Source of the DNA: Peptococcaceae bacterium
GTDB taxonomy: Bacteria > Bacillota > Dehalobacteriia > UBA4068 > JAAVYR01
Length of the DNA: 64,000 nt
Direction: 5' to 3'
Assembly (NCBI GenBank): GCA_022791255.1
Contig: JAAVYR010000018.1
Coordinates: forward strand, 1-64,000
Shown: positions 14,953 through 23,633 of the stretch, piece by piece
How the letters are laid out: each line of letters opens with the position of its first letter
Numbering within the stretch: position 1 is the stretch's first letter
The notes under the pieces: generated by a model
Databases searched by the model: none
The model's input: only the letters and a program-made list of their open reading frames with translations
Told to the model about the DNA's origin: nothing
Translations under genes and position numbers: made by a program

Positions 14953-15042
14953 ATGTCTCAACAAGCAGCACAATTACAAGTTCAAAAAGGCATTTCCATG
15001 GTTGCTATTCATCATAACCACCATCATTTGATTGGGGGCTAG
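14953..15042 (+). CDS. histidine-rich leader peptide
   Basis: A 29-residue reading frame starts at ATG 14953, 9 nt after AGAGG. It begins MSQQAAQLQVQKGIS and near its end has CAT CAT AAC CAC CAT CAT (15010-15027), i.e. HHNHHH: five His codons in six. A UAG stop follows, then an intrinsic terminator 58 nt later and iorA. This is the architecture of amino-acid leader peptides such as hisL, where ribosomes stalled at uncharged His codons prevent termination. No other purpose for such a peptide is evident. A functional small His-rich metal-binding peptide is the main alternative. Confidence 0.7.
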   Translation: MSQQAAQLQVQKGISMVAIHHNHHHLIGG

Positions 15043-15056
15043 TTTTATATTGCTTT

Positions 15057-15130
15057 GATGGGTAGTGGCTGTTCATAAAAAGATGTATGGTGTAATCTCA
15101 AAAACTCCCATGTAAATGGGAGTTTTTTTT
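15057..15130 (+). terminator. attenuator: antiterminator strand and intrinsic terminator
   Basis: The terminator stem is AAAACTCCCAT / ATGGGAGTTTT (15101-15111, 15116-15126) with loop GTAA and a run of T. Upstream, ATGGG-T-AGT (15058-15066) is complementary to ACTCCCAT (15104-15111) with one bulged base, giving a competing antiterminator. The antiterminator strand can also pair with the His-codon region (GATG with CATC, GTGG with CCAC). These are the four regions of a classical attenuator; the last pairing is the weakest. Confidence 0.65.
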
Positions 15131-15148
15131 GTAAGCGAAGGAGGCAAC

Positions 15149-17011
15149 ATGATGGTAAAAAAAATCGTTTCTGGTAATGACGCAGTAGGCTTAGGCGCTC
15201 TTCGTGCCGGGGTAAAGGTGGTATCTGGCTATCCTGGTACACCTTCTTCTGAAGTGATTATCGGACTTTTGAAAAGAAAAGATTTAAGTGGCACCTATGT
15301 AGAGTGGAGTGTTAATGAAAAGGTAGCTTTAGAGGTGGCGGCAGGTGCAGCTTGGGCAGGGAAGAGAAGTCTTGTGACTATGAAAATGTCCGGCTTAAAT
15401 GTTGCTTTTGACGCTCTTGCTTCTATTGCTTATTCTGGCTGTCGCGGCGGTATGGTCATCTATGTCTGTGATGACCCGGGGGTAAGTGCCGGCATGCCAG
15501 AGCAGGATGTGCGCGGCTTTGCCCAGATGGCAGATATGCCGATGCTGGAGCCTGCTACCGTCCAAGAGTCTTATGATATGACTATCTTGGCTTTTGAGCT
15601 ATCTGAGAAAATCGGCGGTCCTGTCTTTGTGCGGTCGGTGACTAATGTTTCTCAGACCCATAGCCAACTGGAATACGAAGAACGGACATTACCTAGTGAT
15701 GCAGACATTATCCTAGAAAAGGATATTAATAAATATACCAAAGCGGGCGCTGCTATCTGTATGGAACAACACCGGGCAGTGATTGCGCGATTGGCAGAGG
15801 CGGAAGCATATCTGGATGGTCAATATGCTAGCTTCAAATTAGGCAAAAAAGGTGGTTTGGGGATTATCACGGCAGGTGTTGCCGGGGTATATCTAGATGA
15901 GGCATTGGCGTTGCTGTCTGATTATGGGATAGATAGGGACGAGCTAACCATATTAAACACGGTGGCGACTATTCCGGCGCCAGTGAAGCAAATCAAAGAA
16001 GTAGTTGCCAATTGTTCCCAAATTCTAGTGCTGGAAGAATTAGAACCTTATCTGGAGCGGACAGTACTCCAGACTGCTTATCAAATGGGTAAAATCTTGC
16101 CTATCTTTGGCAAGTTAGACGGTACTTATTCTCGTATCAATTGTTACGATGCTTTCACTGTGGTGAGGGGATTAGAAAAGGCATTAAACCTTCGCTTACC
16201 GGAAGATTTTTATCAGGCAGCAAATTGCACGGATTTAGCGGCGCCAAGACCCATTACCACTTGTGCTGGCTGTCCGCACCGCGGTACATATCTTGCCATC
16301 AATCAAGCTATCCGTAAGGCTGGGTATAAAAAAGATGAAGTGATGGTGACAGGGGATATCGGCTGCACTATCTTAGGCATGAACCCTCCCTTCTATAGTA
16401 TTTGGACGGAAGTGTCTATGGGAACTAGCATTCCTTTAGCCCAAGGTTTTGTAAAGGCTGGGCTCAAAACGCCGGTCATTGCTACCATCGGGGACTCTAC
16501 CTTTTTCCATGGTGGCATGCCTGGACTTATCAATGCCATCCAGCATAATATTCCCGTAACGGTGATTATCATGGATAACGGCTGGACGGCCATGACGGGG
16601 ATGCAGGTAAACCCCAATACTGCGCAGGAATTTCAAGGGGAAGACTGGAAGCAGTTGGATTTGGCAAAGATTATTCCGGCTTTGGGGATAGAACAATTTT
16701 ATCAGGTAGACCCTTACCAGCTCACAGAAATGACGGATATTTTGACGGATTGCATGAAAAAGCCTGGGGTAAAAGTGATTTTGGCTCGTCGGGAGTGTGC
16801 CATCCAGACCAATCGGAGAAAAATCAAATACGGCACTATGAAACTGGACCAAAATAAATGCACCAATTGTAAAGCATGTATTTCTGTAACCGGTTGTCCT
16901 GCGCTATCTATTGTAGATGGTAATATCGAAATCGACCAAAATCTCTGCAATGGCTGTGGACTGTGTACTTATAGCTGCAAGTTTTCTGCACTGACAAGGG
17001 AGGACTGCTAA
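15149..17011 (+). CDS. iorA: indolepyruvate ferredoxin oxidoreductase, alpha subunit
   Basis: The alpha subunit of the aryl-2-oxoacid:ferredoxin oxidoreductase interconverts aryl pyruvate plus CoA with aryl acetyl-CoA, CO2 and reduced ferredoxin using thiamine diphosphate. Seen here: SGYPGTPSSE near the N-terminus, TTCAGCPHRG, the TPP signature GDIGCTILGMNPP through IGDSTFFHG to DNGWTAMTG, and two ferredoxin motifs at the end (CTNCKACISVTGCP, CNGCGLCTYSCK). I chose ATG 15149 after AAGGAGG (620 residues). It is the first enzyme gene behind the His-leader attenuator. Whether it runs oxidatively or as a reductive carboxylase is the key open point. Confidence 0.95.
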   Translation: MMVKKIVSGNDAVGLGALRAGVKVVSGYPGTPSSEVIIGLLKRKDLSGTYVEWSVNEKVALEVAAGAAWAGKRSLVTMKMSGLNVAFDALASIAYSGCRGGMVIYVCDDPGVSAGMPEQDVRGFAQMADMPMLEPATVQESYDMTILAFELSEKIGGPVFVRSVTNVSQTHSQLEYEERTLPSDADIILEKDINKYTKAGAAICMEQHRAVIARLAEAEAYLDGQYASFKLGKKGGLGIITAGVAGVYLDEALALLSDYGIDRDELTILNTVATIPAPVKQIKEVVANCSQILVLEELEPYLERTVLQTAYQMGKILPIFGKLDGTYSRINCYDAFTVVRGLEKALNLRLPEDFYQAANCTDLAAPRPITTCAGCPHRGTYLAINQAIRKAGYKKDEVMVTGDIGCTILGMNPPFYSIWTEVSMGTSIPLAQGFVKAGLKTPVIATIGDSTFFHGGMPGLINAIQHNIPVTVIIMDNGWTAMTGMQVNPNTAQEFQGEDWKQLDLAKIIPALGIEQFYQVDPYQLTEMTDILTDCMKKPGVKVILARRECAIQTNRRKIKYGTMKLDQNKCTNCKACISVTGCPALSIVDGNIEIDQNLCNGCGLCTYSCKFSALTREDC

Positions 17012-17012
17012 G

Positions 17013-17615
17013 ATGAAAAAGCTTGATATTTTTATCGTAGGGGTTGGCGGCCAAGGGGTGCTGACCATTGGGGATATTATCGCTATGGCCATGGGGGAGA
17101 AGAACTATATCACTAGCTTTTATCCAACCAAAGGCATGGCCCAGCGGGGCGGCTTTGTGAAAGCTCAATTGCGCATTGGAGAAGGTTTAGGTCCGAATAT
17201 CCCGCTAAAGGGTGCAGATGTGATTATCTCTATGGAGCGGTCTGAGTCCTTAAAAGCGGCGCCATACATTCATGATAAAACGAAATTTATCATCTATGGA
17301 CACACTTGGTTTCCTACCGGCGTCATGCTGGGAAAAGATAACTATCCGGCAAAAGAAGCTGTTGTGGATGCTTTAGCCGGTGCCGGGGCCCAAGTGGTTT
17401 ACCTAGATGAGGAAGACTTACCTCTCTACGAGGGAGCGCCTATGGCAGAAAACATTTATCTTTTAGGCGGGGTAGTGGCTACCGGTGCTTTAGAAGAGTT
17501 TGTTTCTATAGCAGATATTGCTGAGGCTATCGCCAATAAATGGCCAAAGGGTGCAGAACGAAACCTAGCATCTTTTTATGCTGGTGTAGAAGCAGCAAAA
17601 AAGTTATTGGCGTAA
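17013..17615 (+). CDS. iorB: indolepyruvate ferredoxin oxidoreductase, beta subunit
   Basis: The 200-residue protein is the gamma-type domain subunit of the 2-oxoacid:ferredoxin oxidoreductases (FIVGVGGQGVLTIGDIIAMA, YPTKGMAQRGGFVKAQLRIG). It pairs with IorA to form the active enzyme. The gene begins one base after the iorA stop, with GGGAGG inside the iorA end, so synthesis is coupled. Length and motifs are normal for the family. Confidence 0.95.
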   Translation: MKKLDIFIVGVGGQGVLTIGDIIAMAMGEKNYITSFYPTKGMAQRGGFVKAQLRIGEGLGPNIPLKGADVIISMERSESLKAAPYIHDKTKFIIYGHTWFPTGVMLGKDNYPAKEAVVDALAGAGAQVVYLDEEDLPLYEGAPMAENIYLLGGVVATGALEEFVSIADIAEAIANKWPKGAERNLASFYAGVEAAKKLLA

Positions 17616-17658
17616 TGAAAAAATTCGTGAAATATAATGAGATAAAGAGGCATTTTGT

Positions 17659-19677
17659 ATGAGTTTAAAAGCACTTTTTGAGCCTAGGGGCATCGTAGTT
17701 GCTGGCTCTGTCAGTCCGGGAAAATTGGGTAGTGTATTAATCGACCGACTGTTAGACGGCGGCTATCAGAATATCTTTGTGGTAAACCCAAAAGGGCAGG
17801 GCTATGGCGATATACCTGGTTTTGTTTCTGCCGGACAAATCAGTGCGCCGGTAGATTTGGTCGTAATTGTTTCCCCTAGTTTTACAGTGGCTAGTGTCTT
17901 AGAGGACTGTGGGAAAGCTGGGGTAAAGGCAGCAGTAATTATCACTTCTGGTTTTGCAGAAGTTGGCAACAAAGATGGTGAAGCAGAAATCATTGCTGTG
18001 GCAAAGAAATATGGCATTCGCTTCATCGGTCCAAACTGTGCCGGCATGGCGAATACCGACTTTAATCTGTATGCGACACTGGAAGAAAAGCCTTTGCCTG
18101 GTGGTATCTCGGTGCTATCTCAGAGTGGCGCTGTAGGCGGTGCTGTTATGGTGGCCTCTAAAGAACGGGGTATTGGCATTAGCAAGTTTCTGAGTTTTGG
18201 CAATGGCTCTGATTTAGAGGTATTAGAGTTGTTGGCTTATCTGCGGGACGATGCTGATACCAATGCTATTGTGCTTTATATCGAAAACATCAAAGACGGC
18301 AGAGCTTTCATGGATGTGTTAAAATCAACTACTGCGAAAAAGCCTGTGATTGTCATTAAATCCGGCCGGACTTCTAGTGGGCAGCGGGCTACCCTTTCTC
18401 ACACCGGTTCTTTATCCGGTTCTGACCAAGTATATAGTGCCGCTCTTGCTCAGTGCGGTGCGCTACGGGTGCGGACTTTAGAAGACGCTTACGACCTTTG
18501 TCAGGGATTTGCTGTATTACCTCAGCCCCAAGGGGATAAAGTCGTTATCGTGACCAACTCTGGCGGGCCGGGCGTGATGGCAGCCGACCAGGCTGATGAT
18601 GAAGGGTTAGCAGTTCTCGAGGCAAGCCCTGCCTTAAAAGAAGAATTAGGAACTTTCCTTTCTCCCTATGCAGGCAAGGGAAACCCCATTGATATTACGG
18701 TAGAGGGCACCGGGGAACAATATCGCCGGGCTCTAGTAACAGCTTTAGCTGATTATGACAGCGCCCTTGCTTTTTATATCGGGACCCCTTACTTAAAAGC
18801 TATGCCTATTGCAGAAGGCATCGTGAGCGCGGCAAAGGAAACAGGTAAACCGATTATTGCCAGCCTTATGGTTGGCTCTGATATGGCAGAGGCCCTCGCT
18901 TATCTAAAAGCGAATAACATTATGTATCTGCCTGATGGGGAACGGGCTATGAAAGTCTTTGCTAAGATGGTTCAGTATCAGACTTATCTGGCTGATAAAA
19001 ATGAGATGGTAGCGCCTGTTGCGGTAAAAGCAAATCTGCCTGGGATGATTTTAGAACCGGATGCTATGGATCTTTTAAAAGAAAATGGCTTGCCGGTGCC
19101 GGCCTTCCGCTTTATAACGGAAAAGGGGCAGCTGCAAGCTGCAGCAGCAGAAATAGGTTATCCTGTCGTCATGAAAGTGGTATCGCCCCAAATCATCCAT
19201 AAGTCTGACGCGAAGGGCGTTTATCTGAATTTACAAAATATTGCCGAGGTGGAGGCTGCCTATGATACCATGGCGGCAGCTTTTGCTGATAAAGATTTTC
19301 GCGGCGTAATGCTATACCCCATGGTCCCGGCTGGGAAAGAAATCATGGTGGGCTTCCATCAGGACCCGCAGTTTGGGCCAGTGGTATTAGCAGGTCTTGG
19401 CGGCATTTATACAGAAATCCTCAAGGATGTGGCTTTGGCAGTGGCTCCTGTCACACCAGAAAAAGCAAAGGCCATGTTAAAGACATTAAAGTGTTATCCG
19501 TTGCTGACAGGAGTACGGGGAGAGCGTGCTATTGATATTGCGGGGCTTGCCCAGCTCATTGCGGACTTTTCTCAGTTGCCATTTGCTTACCCCGATTTAC
19601 AAGAGGCGGATTTAAATCCTGTATTTGCAGATGAAAATGGGGTTGCCATTGTCGATGTGCGTTTGATTAGAAAATAA
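17659..19677 (+). CDS. ADP-forming acyl-CoA synthetase (fused alpha-beta)
   Basis: The 672-residue protein joins the CoA-binding alpha part (residues 1-450, IGPNCAGMAN, SQSGAVGGA, phosphorylatable His248 in LSHTGSLSG) and the ATP-grasp beta part (470-672, YPVVMKVVSPQIIHKSDAKG, GVMLYPMV). It converts acyl-CoA, ADP and phosphate to acid, CoA and ATP, or the reverse. Beside ior it is expected to act on aryl acetyl-CoA or imidazoleacetyl-CoA. In archaea the same pair ferments aromatic amino acids; in the reverse direction it activates aryl acetates for reductive carboxylation. It lies 43 nt after iorB. Confidence 0.93.
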   Translation: MSLKALFEPRGIVVAGSVSPGKLGSVLIDRLLDGGYQNIFVVNPKGQGYGDIPGFVSAGQISAPVDLVVIVSPSFTVASVLEDCGKAGVKAAVIITSGFAEVGNKDGEAEIIAVAKKYGIRFIGPNCAGMANTDFNLYATLEEKPLPGGISVLSQSGAVGGAVMVASKERGIGISKFLSFGNGSDLEVLELLAYLRDDADTNAIVLYIENIKDGRAFMDVLKSTTAKKPVIVIKSGRTSSGQRATLSHTGSLSGSDQVYSAALAQCGALRVRTLEDAYDLCQGFAVLPQPQGDKVVIVTNSGGPGVMAADQADDEGLAVLEASPALKEELGTFLSPYAGKGNPIDITVEGTGEQYRRALVTALADYDSALAFYIGTPYLKAMPIAEGIVSAAKETGKPIIASLMVGSDMAEALAYLKANNIMYLPDGERAMKVFAKMVQYQTYLADKNEMVAPVAVKANLPGMILEPDAMDLLKENGLPVPAFRFITEKGQLQAAAAEIGYPVVMKVVSPQIIHKSDAKGVYLNLQNIAEVEAAYDTMAAAFADKDFRGVMLYPMVPAGKEIMVGFHQDPQFGPVVLAGLGGIYTEILKDVALAVAPVTPEKAKAMLKTLKCYPLLTGVRGERAIDIAGLAQLIADFSQLPFAYPDLQEADLNPVFADENGVAIVDVRLIRK

Positions 19678-19695
19678 ATGCAGAGGAGTATGACC

Positions 19696-20811
19696 ATGAC
19701 TGTAAAATCAAGAGCAGAATTAGAAAATTTACCTGATTATCAAGAGGGCAAGCCTTTTGAAATGGCTTGTGCTGAAAAAGGCATTGCCAGTGTAACACGG
19801 CTCTGCTTTAACGAAAATCCCATGGGTATGTCTCCTCTGGCTAGAGAGGCCATTGTAGATATGGCGGGAAAAGCGGATAGATACCCGGATACCTTCATCT
19901 ATGAACTAAGAGAAAAGATTGCGGCGAAAGAACGGGCTCGTGGGCTAGTTGCTGTCACTCGTGAAAATGTCTTTGTCAGCAATGGCTCTGATGAGATGAT
20001 TAATCTTTTAGGAAAGACTTTTTTGTCTTCCGGAGATGAAGCCATTATTGCAGACCCGACTTTTCCTCAGTTTGAGACGACCATCCTTTCTATGGGAGCG
20101 AGGGCTATCAAGGTGCCGGTAGACGCTGACTTTCAACATGACCTTGACGCCATGTTTCGGGCTATCACTGATAAAACAAAAATGATTTTTCTCTGTAATC
20201 CTAATAATCCTACTGGGACTTATTTAAATAAAAATGCCATTAGCGCCTTTCTTGCGCAGGTGCCAGAACATATCTTAATCGTCTTGGATGTAGCTTATTG
20301 TGAATATGCGCAAGATGCGGCAGATTATGACCAAGGGGACGACTATGTACTGCAGCGGCCTAATGTGATTGTGTTGCGAACTTTCTCCAAAGTGTATTCT
20401 CTAGCTGGCCTTCGCGTTGGCTATGCCATTGCTTGTCCTGCATTATTGGCCCAAATGCAGAAGGTGCGGGAGCCCTTCAATGTAAATATCATTGCCCAGG
20501 CAGCAGCAGCTGCGGCGCTGGATGATAGTGACCATGTGGCGCGTACCTTGGCCAATAATGAACAAGGCAAAGCTTATCTGTATCAGGCCTTTACGGAAAT
20601 GGGGCTTAGCTTTGTGCCAACAGCTGCAAACTTTATTTTAGTGCAGATTGGCGTGCCTTCCAAACAAGCGGAAAAGGCACTCTTAGATTTAGGTATTGCC
20701 GTAAAGGCCGGGGCTCCTTATGGTCTAGAAGGATATTTACGGGTAACCATCGGTAAAGGGGAGGATAATGAAAAATTTATTGCTGCCCTAAAACAAGTAT
20801 TAGGTAAATAA
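19696..20811 (+). CDS. hisC: HisC-family aminotransferase
   Basis: This PLP-dependent class I/II aminotransferase (371 residues) is of the histidinol-phosphate/aromatic type: LCFNENPMGMSPLAREAI, VSNGSDEMINLL, FLCNPNNPTGTYLNK, LDVAYCEYA and the PLP lysine in RTFSKVYSLAGLRVGYA. HisC relatives act on histidinol phosphate and often on phenylalanine, tyrosine or histidine. In this operon it would interconvert an aryl or imidazole pyruvate with the amino acid. The start is ambiguous; ATG 19696 lies 7 nt after AGAGGAG, while ATG 19678 overlaps that site. No other his genes are nearby. Confidence 0.88.
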   Translation: MTVKSRAELENLPDYQEGKPFEMACAEKGIASVTRLCFNENPMGMSPLAREAIVDMAGKADRYPDTFIYELREKIAAKERARGLVAVTRENVFVSNGSDEMINLLGKTFLSSGDEAIIADPTFPQFETTILSMGARAIKVPVDADFQHDLDAMFRAITDKTKMIFLCNPNNPTGTYLNKNAISAFLAQVPEHILIVLDVAYCEYAQDAADYDQGDDYVLQRPNVIVLRTFSKVYSLAGLRVGYAIACPALLAQMQKVREPFNVNIIAQAAAAAALDDSDHVARTLANNEQGKAYLYQAFTEMGLSFVPTAANFILVQIGVPSKQAEKALLDLGIAVKAGAPYGLEGYLRVTIGKGEDNEKFIAALKQVLGK

Positions 20812-20844
20812 AAAGAATATCAATTTTAAAGAAAGAGATAATTT

Positions 20845-22740
20845 ATGGAGCAGCGAAGAAGCTTTTCCCCGCAAGAAAAAGTCGTTTTTTCTTTAGCGAC
20901 CATATTGGGCTTTCTCCAACTTTGGTGGGTGATGGTTCATCCCCTTACCAGTTATCTGCAGCAGGCCATCCATCTCTCTTTTATGCTGGCGATTATTTTC
21001 CTCACCAAGCCGGCGCTGAAAAGAGATGTACCTGTGAAATCTTTCAGTGGTTTGGCGGTAAGCATTACCCTTGCTTTGCTTGCGCTGGGGGTGGGGGCTT
21101 ATCAATGTTGTTTTTGGCAGGATATCTTGCTGCGGGCAAGTAATCCTTTGCTTTGGGATGTCTTCTGGGGAACGGTGCTCTTACTCTTGATTATGGAGGG
21201 TATTCGTCGTTCTGCCGGTAATATGATGTGTGGTATTTCCGGCTTTTTCTTTCTTTACGCATTTATTAAGGTAAACGCTGATTTTGGCTTTCAAGATTTT
21301 GGCGGAGCGTTAAGACAGATTATTGCTGTAGAATTTATGTCAGAGCAGGGCATTTATAATATGCCGCTGCAAACTATGAGCAGCTACATTATTATCTTTG
21401 TGATTTTCAGTACGGTTTTAAGTCATTTAGGGGCTAATCATCTCTTTAATGAATTGGCTCACTGCTTTGTTGGTCATAAGCGAGGCGGGGCTGGGAAAGT
21501 AGCAGTGATAGCCAGCGGTATTATGGGGGCTACCAGTGGCAGCCCTATTGCGAACCTGTTTACTACTGGTGTTTATACTATCCCTATGATGCGGGCCCAG
21601 GGGTATCCTTCTCGGTTTGCCGGCGCTATTGAGTGTGCGTCTTCTATTGGCGGGCAGCTCATGCCTCCTATTATGGGGGCGGTGGCCTTTATGATAGCAG
21701 ATAGTGTGGGCATTGCTTATCAGCAGGTGTTGGTGGCGGCGTTATTACCGGCTATTCTTTATTATGCTTCATTGCTATTTACCATTGACCTGGAAACGCA
21801 AAAAATGGGATTGGAGACCATGGAGCGGCAGAGTAAAAAAATGCTTTTGCCCATCCTAAAAAAGGATGGGGTGCTGCTCCTGCCGCTCTTACTTCTAATT
21901 ATTCTGTTAGCATATTATGCAGCTCCTCATGTAGCAGGCGGTATTAGCATTCTCTTTTTATACGGATTAGGGGTACTACGGCAGCCCAAGGGACTTTCTT
22001 GGGGACGGAAGGTCCATAATTTTTCTTTGAAATTTATTTATGGGATGGATAAAGGCGTTATCAGTATTTGTGGGCTGGCTTCTCTTGCAGCAGGCTCTGG
22101 TATGGTTATCGGCTTCATGGAGCTTTCTGGGTTAGGGGTGACCCTAAGCGAGTTCTTAGTTTCTCTTGCCAATGGCTCTTTGTTCCTAACATTGTTATTA
22201 TGGGGATTTTTAGCATTGGCGCTAGGCGGGCCCATGCCGACTCTGAGTGCTTATCTGTTGGTATCTACATTAGCGATGCCTATCTTTTCTCAGTTTGGCA
22301 TAGCGCCGGTAGCGACTCATTTATTTGTGCTTTATTTTACTATGGTGGGGCCGGTTATCCCGCCAGTATCTATCCTTGCTTGCTGTAGTGCCAGCATTGC
22401 CGGGGGGCCACCTATCCAGATTAGTCTTTCCACGTTGAAAATTGCTTCAGCTGCATTTATCATCCCTTTTGTGTTTGTCCTGCGGCCGGAGCTGCTGATG
22501 GTGGGAGCATGGTGGCAGATTTTGCTGGTGTTCCTCAGTGTGCTTTTAGGCGTATTCCTATTTGCCGGGGTGGTGGAAGGTTTCTCTCAAAAGCGGCTTA
22601 CTTGGGGAGGTCGGCTTTTTCAGGGTGGGGTAGCTGTTTGCTGCTTTTTTCCAGATTGGCGAGTAAATGTAGCTGGTTGTATGGCTGCTGTATGGCTGCT
22701 ATATCAGAGTCTTTCTGCCAAGCAAAGGGAAGTATCTTAA
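20845..22740 (+). CDS. TRAP transporter fused permease (4TM/12TM)
   Basis: The 631-residue membrane protein has about 16-18 helices and is the fused small-plus-large permease of TRAP-type transporters (IMGATSGSPIANLFTTGVYT, ECASSIGGQLMPPIMGAVAF, ALGGPMPTLSAYLLVSTLAM, GPVIPPVSILACCSASIAGG). These use ion gradients and a TAXI-type binding protein to import organic acids. No binding-protein gene is in the window, so the partner is encoded elsewhere or absent. As the last gene of the ior operon it is the best candidate to import the aromatic or imidazole acid handled by the enzymes. Confidence 0.9.
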   Translation: MEQRRSFSPQEKVVFSLATILGFLQLWWVMVHPLTSYLQQAIHLSFMLAIIFLTKPALKRDVPVKSFSGLAVSITLALLALGVGAYQCCFWQDILLRASNPLLWDVFWGTVLLLLIMEGIRRSAGNMMCGISGFFFLYAFIKVNADFGFQDFGGALRQIIAVEFMSEQGIYNMPLQTMSSYIIIFVIFSTVLSHLGANHLFNELAHCFVGHKRGGAGKVAVIASGIMGATSGSPIANLFTTGVYTIPMMRAQGYPSRFAGAIECASSIGGQLMPPIMGAVAFMIADSVGIAYQQVLVAALLPAILYYASLLFTIDLETQKMGLETMERQSKKMLLPILKKDGVLLLPLLLLIILLAYYAAPHVAGGISILFLYGLGVLRQPKGLSWGRKVHNFSLKFIYGMDKGVISICGLASLAAGSGMVIGFMELSGLGVTLSEFLVSLANGSLFLTLLLWGFLALALGGPMPTLSAYLLVSTLAMPIFSQFGIAPVATHLFVLYFTMVGPVIPPVSILACCSASIAGGPPIQISLSTLKIASAAFIIPFVFVLRPELLMVGAWWQILLVFLSVLLGVFLFAGVVEGFSQKRLTWGGRLFQGGVAVCCFFPDWRVNVAGCMAAVWLLYQSLSAKQREVS

Positions 22741-22831
22741 AAATAGGAGCATAAAATTGTCACATCTTTCTCTTTCGTTCATATAATGCAGCAAGTTAGT
22801 TGTGGTATCGACAGAGAGGAAGATGGTATGG

Positions 22832-23416
22832 ATGGCAATTAAGATTGCAATAGACCCAGGACACGCACCTGGTAATGTAAACGCCGGTCCTACTGGCTAT
22901 TATGAATATGCTGGTATGTGGAAGTTGGCAAACTATTTGAGGGATTATTTAATGAAGCAAGGATTTGAGGTGCTTTTAACCCGAACGGAGCAGGAAGACC
23001 CTACTCTTACGGAGCGGGCTATGCGGGCAGCAGAGTGGGGGGCAGATATGCTTATTAGTGAGCATAGCAACTCTGCCAATGGCAAGGTCCGCGGGGTAGA
23101 AGTTTATTACTCTATGACGCAGCCTGATGATGAGCCTTTTGCGGCAGGGCTGGCGGCAGCCCAGGCAAAGCTGATGAATACCATAGACCGTGGGGCAAAA
23201 GTGCGGGAAAGCACCACTGACCCTGGTCTTGATTATTACACCATTATGGTCGTAGCGCAGCAAAATGGTGTGCCCCATGTTTTTTTAATCGAAAACGGTT
23301 TTCATGATAATATACAAGATGAAAGTTTTTTGCTGGATGATAATAAGTTGCGAGCCTTGGCGAGGCTGCAAGCCCAGCATATTACAGATTATTATGGGCT
23401 GCCGTGGAAGGAATGA
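22832..23416 (+). CDS. N-acetylmuramoyl-L-alanine amidase (Amidase_3)
   Basis: The 194-residue zinc amidase cleaves the bond between MurNAc and L-Ala in peptidoglycan. Motifs: IAIDPGHAPG (first His), GADMLISEHSNSA (second His region) and HVFLIENGFHDN with the catalytic Glu. There is no signal peptide or wall-binding domain, so it is a bare catalytic domain, as in phage or mother-cell spore lysins. I chose ATG 22832, 11 nt after GAGAGGA; an upstream GTG at 22802 lacks a site. It is monocistronic and ends at a terminator. Confidence 0.87.
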   Translation: MAIKIAIDPGHAPGNVNAGPTGYYEYAGMWKLANYLRDYLMKQGFEVLLTRTEQEDPTLTERAMRAAEWGADMLISEHSNSANGKVRGVEVYYSMTQPDDEPFAAGLAAAQAKLMNTIDRGAKVRESTTDPGLDYYTIMVVAQQNGVPHVFLIENGFHDNIQDESFLLDDNKLRALARLQAQHITDYYGLPWKE

Positions 23417-23456
23417 CAAAAAGTTGTAATTTGTAATAATGTACAAATATGGTTTT

Positions 23457-23487
23457 AGCAGGCAAAAGATATTTTGTCTGCTTTTTC
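23457..23487 (+). terminator. terminator after the amidase
   Basis: AGCAGGCAAAA and TTTTGTCTGCT pair around GATA and run into TTTTTC. Confidence 0.8.
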
Positions 23488-23516
23488 TTGTATTCCTCCA
23501 GGTGATGGCGTAAAAT
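23488..23516 (+). promoter_or_regulatory. promoter of yjdF
   Basis: TTGTAT (23488-23493) and TAAAAT (23511-23516) are spaced 17 nt apart, directly before the yjdF riboswitch. Confidence 0.65.
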
Positions 23517-23522
23517 AAAGCT

Positions 23523-23633
23523 GCAAAGATAAAAACACAGCCCGGTTGGTAGTCCGGGCGCAGCAAAACTGTCAGTAACCTGCCTCCTAAGGTTGTCCCT
23601 TCTTTGTGAGTACATATTTTTAGGAGGGGTATT
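23523..23633 (+). ncRNA. yjdF-motif riboswitch
   Basis: The leader of the yjdF gene contains the hairpin CAGCCCGG-TTGGTAG-TCCGGGC, then CAGTAACCTGCCTCCTAAGG and finally the ribosome site TTAGGAGG. CCTCCTAA (23583-23590) is perfectly complementary to TTAGGAGG (23620-23627), so a folded state can hide the ribosome site and control translation. Known yjdF-motif RNAs precede yjdF genes and bind azaaromatic compounds; the natural ligand is debated. The gene context and pairing support the call. I could not run a covariance model. Confidence 0.8.

Noticed and set aside
14715-15148. T-box leader before iorA
   Set aside because: No GGTGG-ACCGCG T-box sequence and no specifier-type stem; the peptide gene with His codons explains the leader better.
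23523-23633. cobalamin or c-di-GMP riboswitch
   Set aside because: The conserved cores of those classes are absent, while the leader precedes yjdF itself and has the expected anti-ribosome-site pairing.
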